From contig HF993110.1 of the NCBI GenBank assembly GCA_000433475.1, positions 1 through 64,000 on the forward strand: a stretch of 64,000 bases of DNA, given 5' to 3'. This DNA comes from Mycoplasma sp. CAG:956. GTDB taxonomy: Bacteria > Bacillota_I > Bacilli_A > RF39 > UBA660. Position 1 is the stretch's first letter; each line of letters opens with the position of its first letter. Positions 9,176-14,996 of this stretch are shown here, one piece after another. The notes beneath the pieces were generated by a model that searched no databases, was not told where the DNA came from, and worked only from the letters and a program-made list of their open reading frames with translations. Both the position numbers and the translations under genes were made by a program.

Positions 9176-9433
9176 TGCCAGTTATCCATTTAACTTGTGG
9201 GCTTCCTCGCCGTCTGTTTCGCATTCCTTGGCGGGGTTCGGCCAGATTCCTGCTAAAATTAGCATAAGTGCTATGGGCTTAGGATAAATGCCTACGGACA
9301 TTTATAAAAGTGGCAACGATTAATCGTAATCTAATTTAGATTGGAAACAGATAGCTGACCAGGCTGTACACCTAAACTAAAAATATAGATGTCATAATCG
9401 CTTTAGATATATTGACTAGCACTATATTTTTTT
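9176..9433 (+). ncRNA. DGR template RNA 1 (short template)
   Basis: This candidate RNA of about 258 nt contains the 52-nt template-like repeat at 9194-9245 and a downstream region that shares three blocks with the RNA of cassette 2: the repeat end plus about 20 nt, the block at 9327-9350 ending in TTGGAAACAG, and the terminal hairpin. The hairpin (about 9381-9430) pairs AATATAG with CTATATT and inner GTCA with TGAC, and ends in a T-run. Conservation of this 3' region agrees with what is known of DGR RNAs, where sequence downstream of the template is needed for reverse transcription. Confidence 0.65.
9194..9245 (+). repeat. Truncated template repeat TR1
   Basis: The left end GTGGGCTTCCTCGCCG (9197-9212) and the right end CGGGGTTCGGCCAG (from 9232) match TR2 exactly. 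The interior is only 19 nt and contains a single adenine, against about 86 nt of Asn codons in TR2. It would therefore hardly diversify anything. The ends can pair with each other (CCTCGCC with GGCGGGG). Confidence 0.75.
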
Positions 9434-9478
9434 ATTGTCTAGCACATATTATAAATGTTATAATTAGAAAGAGTTTAA

Positions 9479-9844
9479 TTGGCAAGAAAAATGAATAACG
9501 AAAACTTTAAATTATTAGATAAAACTAAAAAAACAGCAAACTACATTAAAAATATAACAAATAATATTCCTAAAAATGAAAGAGTGTTAAAAGATAGCAT
9601 TGAAAAAACAATGTTTCAAAGTATTGAAAATACGTATTATTACATAATTCAAAATAATGAAAACAACCGTATAAAAGATAAATATTTAAAAGATTTATTG
9701 GTAAATTTTGCAATGCTTGATTATTTTATAAAGTGCTGCAAACAAGAGAAATATATCAGTAATCACCAATGTGATGTCGTATGTAAATTTTTACTAGAAC
9801 TAAGGAAAATAACTTATGGAATTATTCGCACCAATAAAGTTTGA
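9479..9844 (+). CDS. avd: DGR accessory variability protein (Avd-like four-helix bundle)
   Basis: Avd forms a basic multimeric four-helix barrel that binds the DGR reverse transcriptase and template RNA. This 121-residue protein is small, Lys/Asn-rich and predicted to be entirely helical, with segments such as DSIEKTMFQSIENTYYYIIQ and KYLKDLLVNFAMLDYFIKCC and a short break near IPKNER, as in the family. The start is a TTG at 9479 after AGAAAGAG; ATG 9491 is an alternative. It overlaps the RT gene by 29 bp, which fits coupled translation. Identity rests on size, helices and position. Confidence 0.8.
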   Translation: MARKMNNENFKLLDKTKKTANYIKNITNNIPKNERVLKDSIEKTMFQSIENTYYYIIQNNENNRIKDKYLKDLLVNFAMLDYFIKCCKQEKYISNHQCDVVCKFLLELRKITYGIIRTNKV

Positions 9845-10925
9845 TGATGTCGTTACCGATAAGAATATTAATGAAGCTTATCGTATTATCAGAAAAAATA
9901 CCATTCATCGTAAAAAGTTAACAGTTTTTGAAATGTACTATCTTTCTAATATTTTTAATATTAAAGATAATCTATATAATAATACATACACCCACCAATC
10001 ATACAATATCTTTTTAGTTCAAGAACCTAAATATCGTATTATTATGAGCGAAAAGTTATATGATAAAATAGTTAATCACTTAATAAGTAAATTTGTCTTA
10101 AAACCATGCATTGATAAAATATTAATTTCCAGCAATGTTGCTACTAGAGAAAATAAGGGTTCTAAGGCAGCCATTGATTACATGAAATATTATGTTAATA
10201 AATTAAAATTTGATGCTGATAATATTTATATTTTGAAATGTGATATTTCTAAATATTTTTTCAATATAGACCATGATATTCTGTTTGAAATGGTTGATAA
10301 ATTTAAAATAGATACTAAATTAAAAATTATAATTAAAAATATAATTGATAGTACTGATAATGTTAATAGTAATAAAGACATTGATATTATAGTTAATCGA
10401 GAAAAAGAAAGATTATTAAATAAAAATATTGACTGTAACAACGCAATAAAAGAACTTGATAGATTACCTAGATATTATAAAGGAAAAGGCTTACCTATTG
10501 GTAATATGTCATCTCAATTACTTGCACTCCTTTATCTTAATGGTTTAGACCACTTTATTAAAGAGAAACTTCATATCAAATATTATATTCGCTATATGGA
10601 CGATTTTCTCTTAATTAGCGATGATAAAGAATATTTAAAATATTGTTTAAAAGAAATAACAAAATACATTGAAAACAAGCTACTACTAAAATTAAACAAT
10701 AAAACCCAAATATATAATTTAAGTAAGGGAATAAACTTTTTAGGCTATCGCTATATTTTAAAAGATAAAAAGCTTATTATGTTACCTACCTCTAAAAACA
10801 AAATTAAAATTAGAAAAAAATTAAAAAAGTTAAAAAACACAGATTACCATAAATATAAGTTAACTAAAATCAGTTATCGTGGATATTTTATGAATTGTAA
10901 TCAAGATATTGATAAATATTTATAA
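9816..10925 (+). CDS. DGR reverse transcriptase
   Basis: The 369-residue enzyme has the RT palm motifs in order: KCDISKYFFNIDH with the first catalytic Asp at about 141, the DGR hallmark LPIGNMSSQ at about 226-233 (group II intron RTs usually have QG-x-x-x-SP here), and the YMDD box in IRYMDDFLLISDD at about 259-270. It ends after a short thumb. In DGRs this enzyme copies the template RNA with adenine-specific errors and the cDNA replaces the variable repeat. AAGGAA lies 8 bp before ATG 9816. Confidence 0.93.
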   Translation: MELFAPIKFDDVVTDKNINEAYRIIRKNTIHRKKLTVFEMYYLSNIFNIKDNLYNNTYTHQSYNIFLVQEPKYRIIMSEKLYDKIVNHLISKFVLKPCIDKILISSNVATRENKGSKAAIDYMKYYVNKLKFDADNIYILKCDISKYFFNIDHDILFEMVDKFKIDTKLKIIIKNIIDSTDNVNSNKDIDIIVNREKERLLNKNIDCNNAIKELDRLPRYYKGKGLPIGNMSSQLLALLYLNGLDHFIKEKLHIKYYIRYMDDFLLISDDKEYLKYCLKEITKYIENKLLLKLNNKTQIYNLSKGINFLGYRYILKDKKLIMLPTSKNKIKIRKKLKKLKNTDYHKYKLTKISYRGYFMNCNQDIDKYL

Positions 10926-10941
10926 AAAGTATAGATACAGC

Positions 10942-11361
10942 AAAAAAAGTATAGTAGTAACTATTATATCTTAAGCGATTATAGCATCTATACTTTCTAT
11001 TCAGGTATTAACCTAGGTATAATCCTGTTTCCAATCTAATATTAGATTATCAGTTAAGAGTTTGGTAACATCTTTATCCTGTTTTAAAGCAATAAATAGT
11101 TATTTTCCCCTAGTCCTAAAAGACTACTTCTTCTAATAAACAGCCGTAACCATTTACCATGAGTGTCGTTAGTCATCTACACTAACCTTAGTAGGAATCT
11201 GGCCGAACCCCGTTGTTGTTGTTCACGTTGTTCGCATTGTTCGCATTGCCATTCGAATTCACGTTACGCACGTTAGCGTTTCTACCATTGAAGTTGTTCG
11301 GCGAGGAAGCCCACCAGACTAGATAAGACAAAATGCAACGTAAATTAATGGAATACACCCT
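10942..11361 (-). ncRNA. DGR template RNA 2 (full-length template)
   Basis: This is a candidate transcript of about 420 nt on the minus strand, opposite to the RT. It contains TR2 (11317-11199) and about 257 nt of downstream sequence. That sequence shares blocks with cassette 1, including the palindromic AATCTAATATTAGATT followed by GGAAACAG (about 11048-11025). It ends in a hairpin that pairs AAAGTATAG with CTATACTTT and inner CTAT with ATAG, then seven T residues (to 10942). The outer and inner stems differ from cassette 1 by paired changes, which supports a conserved RNA fold. Confidence 0.75.
11199..11317 (-). repeat. Template repeat TR2
   Basis: This 119-nt repeat is GC-rich against the AT-rich genome and begins CTGGTGGGCTTCCTCGCC and ends GGGGTTCGGCCAG on the minus strand. 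Read in the VR frame it stays open and encodes 17 Asn codons (AAC/AAT) among about 30 residues between SP and GVRP. Such AAY-rich codons are the usual adenine mutagenesis targets of DGR templates. The VR at 11795-11913 has the same total length. Confidence 0.92.
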
Positions 11362-11367
11362 ACAACC

Positions 11368-11396
11368 AATATAACTTATTTTACTTATTATGACAA
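11368..11396 (-). promoter_or_regulatory. Promoter of template cassette 2 RNA
   Basis: On the minus strand TTGTCA (11396-11391), a 17-bp spacer and TATATT (11373-11368) lie about 50 bp upstream of TR2. Transcription would begin near 11361. Confidence 0.6.
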
Positions 11397-11408
11397 GATA
11401 AAATTTTT

Positions 11409-11431
11409 CCCACAGCTTAATCGGCTGTGGG
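11409..11431. other. Perfect hairpin upstream of the TR2 promoter
   Basis: CCCACAGC (11409-11416) is the exact complement of GCTGTGGG (11424-11431) with a 7-nt loop. On the minus strand it is followed by a mixed A/T run, so it may be a weak terminator insulating the TR2 transcript. The stretch 11432-11536 holds nothing I can name. Confidence 0.45.
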
Positions 11432-11536
11432 AATCATCCGCACAAAGTCCTTATTTTTTTATTTAGTTTCCTTCACGTATTAGTAAAATACTTTTATTAC
11501 ATATACAACCATCTAGTTTTTCAGATAAAAATTTGT

Positions 11537-11564
11537 CGCCCAAAATGAAGAGTCATTTTGGGCG
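11537..11564 (-). terminator. Terminator of the DGR target array
   Basis: CGCCCAAAATGA (11537-11548) pairs perfectly over 12 bp with TCATTTTGGGCG (11553-11564) around an AGAG loop. On the minus strand it is followed by ACAAATTTTT. A half copy of the same stem (CCACCCAAAATGA) occurs at about 11672-11687 behind target fragment B, which shows that each target copy once carried this downstream region. Confidence 0.75.
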
Positions 11565-11600
11565 ATTTACGTCATCAAACATATTATTACAAGATTTCTT

Positions 11601-11671
11601 CTACGAAGAAATGCGATAAGGATCAGTTGCTGTCCCTGAGCCTTGTGCCAGCACTTCAGCCTTCAGATTGA
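11601..11671 (-). pseudogene. DGR target fragment C (C-terminal tail only)
   Basis: These 71 bp repeat, almost base for base, the 3' end of target fragment B at 11721-11791. They would encode the tail LKAEVLAQGSGTATDPYRIS followed by a stop. Everything upstream, including any variable repeat, is missing. The join to fragment B's trailer lies inside the terminator half-stem. This is the relic of a third target copy. Confidence 0.8.
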
Positions 11672-11720
11672 ATCATTTTGGGTGGGTCTCGTCATCATAT
11701 TACTTTTTGAAAGATTTATT

Positions 11721-12271
11721 CTACGAAGAAATGCGATATGGGTCAGTTGCTGTCCCTGAGCCTTGTGCCAGCACTTCAGCCTTAAGATTGAAAACTGGCC
11801 GAACCCCAGCATTCCAGTTCACGCAGTCGTCGAGGTAGGTCGCATCGCCATTCGAATACAAGTACCATACGGAAGCACCACGGCCGGCGCTTTGAGGCGA
11901 GGAAGTCCACCAGGTTTGACCTATGGATAGGTAATGGCGATTACTTCTAATATCCCACCCACCGGCTAGTACAATTTCATCTTCACTTAAAAGACCAACT
12001 GGATATGTTAAAGCTCCATTACCCTTACTGGTATCACTTACGGTAAATGCGTCATTCTTTTGTGGACATGTTAACATCATTTTCATATTACCATAATTTG
12101 TACCACGCTGTGGACCAAATCCCCATCTATACAATGTCGAATTAGTTCCATAGCCAGGTTTCGTATTAGTATTATCACTGGTATCGGTATATATACTTAT
12201 TGAACGATCATTACAGAAAATATTATCAGCTAAATATTGTTCATTAGTTGTACCAACTATATTTGTTTTAT
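11721..12271 (-). pseudogene. DGR target fragment B with variable repeat
   Basis: This fragment encodes the C-terminal half of a target protein: TNIVGTTNEQYLADNIFCNDRS, then ALTYPVGLLSEDEIVLAGGW, then the VR-encoded WWTSSP...GVRPVF and a conserved tail. The pattern (GGW, WTSS, GVRPV) matches the C-type-lectin/FGE-like fold used by many DGR targets. It is homologous to the second half of the neighbouring gene (target A) but lacks its anchor and N-terminal domain. It is joined one frame off target A directly after that gene's stop. An open frame extends to 12317, but those extra residues are target A sequence read in the wrong frame. Confidence 0.8.
11795..11913 (-). repeat. DGR variable repeat VR
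   Basis: This 119-nt repeat lies near the 3' end of target fragment B. It matches TR2 at the left end (17 of 18 bases), around the central TTCGAATGGC and at the right end GGGGTTCGGCCAG, and differs between. Relative to TR2 it has a one-codon deletion before GR and a one-codon insertion later. Several changes sit at non-adenine template positions (TTC to GCC, CGT to TGG, GTG to TTG), so TR2 as it stands is not its direct parent. Confidence 0.88.
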
Positions 12272-13440
12272 TGCCCTGAGTATAAGTAGTAACCACTATT
12301 GCTAGCAGACCACCCACCGGCTAGTACAATTTCATCTGTACTCAAAAGACCGACTGGATACGTTAGAGCACCATTACCATTAGTAGTATCACTTACTGTA
12401 AAGGCATCATTCTTTTGTGAACACATTAATCTCATACTAGAATTATAGCCTCCACTCGACCATGGTCCATAATACCAACGATATGCAGTGACATTTGTTC
12501 CATATCCCAAATTATTATAACTACTACTTGGTTTATTACTACTTATTGAACGGTCATTACAAAATACATTATCAGCCAAATATTGTTCATTAGCTGTACC
12601 AACTATATTCGTCTTATACCAATTATCTATGTAAGCCTTAATTGTTGAATCATTGGTATTAGCATGAGCATCAGCATAAGTTGAGGCTCCCGTTTGACCA
12701 TACATATAACCTACATAAGCATTATCATTATAACTACTATTAAACGCACTGGTGCCAATTTGACGATCACTACTTGACTCCCCATTGGCATGAGCACTTG
12801 TACCATCATAAATAACACGAACAGTACCATCACCATTTATTCTTACGATACGCCAATATTTATCAGCAAACTTCACATAATTATTAGTTACATTACCACG
12901 ATAATAATATGAATCACCATAAACATCTTTTGCTTTACATAAATAACCATTAGTAGCCTCTACCCCAGTAACATTTACCGAACCATCAGCATTCATTGTT
13001 GGGCACTTACCAGAAGTATCCAACTGAGCAATAATATCAGGTACTTTTGAAGTTAACTTTTTAAAGTAAACATTACATTTAGTTCTTTTACTTAAATTAG
13101 TAGTTAGTAAACCCCAATCATCATTGTTCCATTTACCTGCAGCCCCATTCTCACAAGAGACTTTATCTACTACATAACCATCATTTTTACCAGGAATTGT
13201 ACTACTATATTCTCCATCTATATAAGCACCAATTACAACATCACCATAAATAAAATCACCAACTGTCGTTCTAATTACAGCTTGTTCCTCCGATACGAAG
13301 AATTTAGAGTAAGCAAAATATAGACACAATAAACAACATAATACACAAGGTACTGCTATATATACATATCTTGAATAACTTCTCCATTTTCTTTTAAACT
13401 TCAATTGTCTTAAAACCTTTTCTCTATTAAATTTTGCCAT
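12268..13440 (-). CDS. DGR target protein A, membrane-anchored, truncated before its variable repeat
   Basis: This 390-residue surface protein has a basic N-terminus, one transmembrane helix at about residues 26-45 (YVYIAVPCVLCCLLCLYFAY) and a large outer domain rich in Ser, Asn, Tyr and Gly. The C-terminal part (DKYWRIVRINGDGTVRVIYDG, then ALTYPVGLLSTDEIVLAGGW) matches target fragment B. It stops at YLYSGQ, exactly where B continues with TWWTSSP, so the variable repeat and tail are lost. GGAGGTGAAACAG precedes ATG 13440. It was probably a diversified ligand-binding display protein; whether the truncated form is stable is unknown. Confidence 0.82.
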   Translation of the reverse strand: MAKFNREKVLRQLKFKRKWRSYSRYVYIAVPCVLCCLLCLYFAYSKFFVSEEQAVIRTTVGDFIYGDVVIGAYIDGEYSSTIPGKNDGYVVDKVSCENGAAGKWNNDDWGLLTTNLSKRTKCNVYFKKLTSKVPDIIAQLDTSGKCPTMNADGSVNVTGVEATNGYLCKAKDVYGDSYYYRGNVTNNYVKFADKYWRIVRINGDGTVRVIYDGTSAHANGESSSDRQIGTSAFNSSYNDNAYVGYMYGQTGASTYADAHANTNDSTIKAYIDNWYKTNIVGTANEQYLADNVFCNDRSISSNKPSSSYNNLGYGTNVTAYRWYYGPWSSGGYNSSMRLMCSQKNDAFTVSDTTNGNGALTYPVGLLSTDEIVLAGGWSASNSGYYLYSGQ

Positions 13441-13466
13441 CTGTTTCACCTCCTATCTTCAACTTA

Positions 13467-13495
13467 ATTATATAAAATAACTACTTAAATAACAA
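13467..13495 (-). promoter_or_regulatory. Promoter of DGR target gene A
   Basis: On the minus strand TTGTTA (13495-13490), a 17-bp spacer and TATAAT (13472-13467) precede the GGAGG ribosome site and ATG 13440. Confidence 0.65.
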
Positions 13496-13510
13496 GTAAA
13501 AGTCCTAAAG

Positions 13511-13532
13511 AAAAAAAGACATTATCGTCTTA
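13511..13532 (-). terminator. Terminator of the ALDH/ADH operon
   Basis: On the minus strand AAGAC, a six-base loop GATAAT and GTCTT form a short stem followed by a T-run, about 25 bp after the aldehyde dehydrogenase stop. Confidence 0.65.
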
Positions 13533-13556
13533 ACAAACAATAATATCTTCATATTT

Positions 13557-14993
13557 TTAAAGTATATTTTTTAAAATAACAGTCTTAGTTCTACTCATTT
13601 CATGAAGAGTACTAGCAACACCTTCATTACCATAACCAGAATGTTTCCAGCCACCAAATGGCATTTCAAATGAACGGAAGAAAGAAGCACCATTAATAAT
13701 TACGCCACCACATTCAAGTTCATTAGCAACTTTTTGACATACCTTTTGATCTTTAGAAATAATACATCCACATAAACCAAAATTTGATTGATTAGCAATT
13801 TCAATTGCCTCTTCAATAGTATCATAACTAATAATAGAAACAACAGGTCCAAAGATTTCCATATCTTTTGCAACAGGCATATCACGAGTAACATCGGTTA
13901 AAATAGTTGGTTCATAGAAAGCACCTTTACGACGTCCTCCATAAACGACCTTAGCTCCTAATGCAACAGTAGAATTAACTTGTTCTTCTACCTTTTTAGC
14001 AGCATCTTCACTAATTAAACAACCAATTTTAGCATTAGGATTACTAGGCATACAAACTTTAATACCTTTGAAAGTTTCTGTTAATTTACTAACAAATTCA
14101 TCTAAAACATCTTTATGAACTAAGAAACGCTTAGAAGCACAACAAACTTGACCAGTATTATATAAACGACCCCAAATAGTTTCTTTAATTGCTAAATCAA
14201 CATCACCATCTTTATGAAGAATGAATGCATCATTGCCACCTAATTCTAACATAACATGAGTAATATTTTTAGCACATTTAGCCATTGTTTCCGCTCCAGC
14301 CAAAGTAGAACCAGTAAGACTTACTAAAGCTACTTTAGGATTTTCAGCTAAATTTTGAACAGCCTCGCCACCAGCGCCATTAATTAAGTTAATTGCACCA
14401 CCAGGAATACCAGCTTCAATTAATAACTCAACATATTTAGTTAAAGTTAAAGGATTGTGGGCACTTGGTTTTAAAATAACACTATTTCCCATTAATAAAG
14501 CAGCAGGAACTTTTTGACAAAATAAATCACTAGGGAAATTAAATGGAATTACAGCAACTACTACTCCTAAAGGTGCTTGAACTGTATATTGTAAAGTTGC
14601 TTCATTACCTTTTTCTTGACCATATGGAATTACTTTTCCATATTCATGTTTTGCTCTTTCACAGAATGCAGGAATACCTATTGAAACATTAGCAATTTCC
14701 CCTATTGCTTCACTAATTGGTTTACCCGTTTCTTCACATAATAATTTAGCTAAACTATCTTTATCTCTTTCTACTAAAGAAACAAACTTCATTAAACGAC
14801 TTGCTCTTTCATGTAAAGGCACTTTAGCCCATTCTTTTTGAGCCTCGAAAGCCGCTTCAACTGCCTTATCACAGTCTTCTTTTGTACTTTTTGGTACTGT
14901 ATCGATTAGTGCATTAGTAGCAGGGTTAGTAATTTCAATTACTTCCCCGTTACTTGCATCACACCAATTTGACCCAATCAAATTCTTTGCCAT
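13557..14993 (-). CDS. NAD(P)-dependent aldehyde dehydrogenase
   Basis: This 478-residue ALDH-superfamily enzyme has the cofactor-site segment VIPFNFPSDLFCQKVPAALLMGNSVILKPS at about 148-177, the catalytic Glu region MLELGGND at about 249-256 and the nucleophile Cys in NTGQVCCASKR at about 280-290. EIFGPVVSI is also present. It oxidises an aldehyde to an acid; succinate-semialdehyde, lactaldehyde or glyceraldehyde types are all possible. The gene follows the iron-ADH/FIST fusion by 3 bp, so the pair probably interconverts an alcohol, aldehyde and acid. Confidence 0.92.
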   Translation of the reverse strand: MAKNLIGSNWCDASNGEVIEITNPATNALIDTVPKSTKEDCDKAVEAAFEAQKEWAKVPLHERASRLMKFVSLVERDKDSLAKLLCEETGKPISEAIGEIANVSIGIPAFCERAKHEYGKVIPYGQEKGNEATLQYTVQAPLGVVVAVIPFNFPSDLFCQKVPAALLMGNSVILKPSAHNPLTLTKYVELLIEAGIPGGAINLINGAGGEAVQNLAENPKVALVSLTGSTLAGAETMAKCAKNITHVMLELGGNDAFILHKDGDVDLAIKETIWGRLYNTGQVCCASKRFLVHKDVLDEFVSKLTETFKGIKVCMPSNPNAKIGCLISEDAAKKVEEQVNSTVALGAKVVYGGRRKGAFYEPTILTDVTRDMPVAKDMEIFGPVVSIISYDTIEEAIEIANQSNFGLCGCIISKDQKVCQKVANELECGGVIINGASFFRSFEMPFGGWKHSGYGNEGVASTLHEMSRTKTVILKNIL

Positions 14994-14996
14994 TTT

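Larger units (their letters stand above)
9141..13495. other. Diversity-generating retroelement locus
   Basis: The locus has, in order: template cassette 1 (plus), avd and RT genes (plus), template cassette 2 (minus), and a remnant array of target genes carrying one variable repeat (minus). The evidence is a DGR-type RT motif (IGNMSSQ), a four-helix accessory gene overlapping it, an Asn-codon-rich repeat and a matching repeat at the end of a surface-protein gene. No phage structural gene, integrase or insertion sequence is visible nearby, so it looks chromosomal rather than prophage-borne. Confidence 0.9.

Noticed and set aside
9816..10925. Group II intron or retron reverse transcriptase
   Set aside because: The IGNMSSQ motif, the avd-like partner and the adjacent template and variable repeats fit a DGR; no intron domain V or maturase/HNH domain is visible.
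11721..12317. Treating the 198-codon frame as an independent intact gene
   Set aside because: Its first 15 or so codons are out-of-frame sequence of target A, and it lacks the anchor and N-terminal domain, so it is a gene fragment.
9120..13500. A prophage carrying the DGR
   Set aside because: No integrase, capsid, tail, lysis or phage regulator gene is present on either side.
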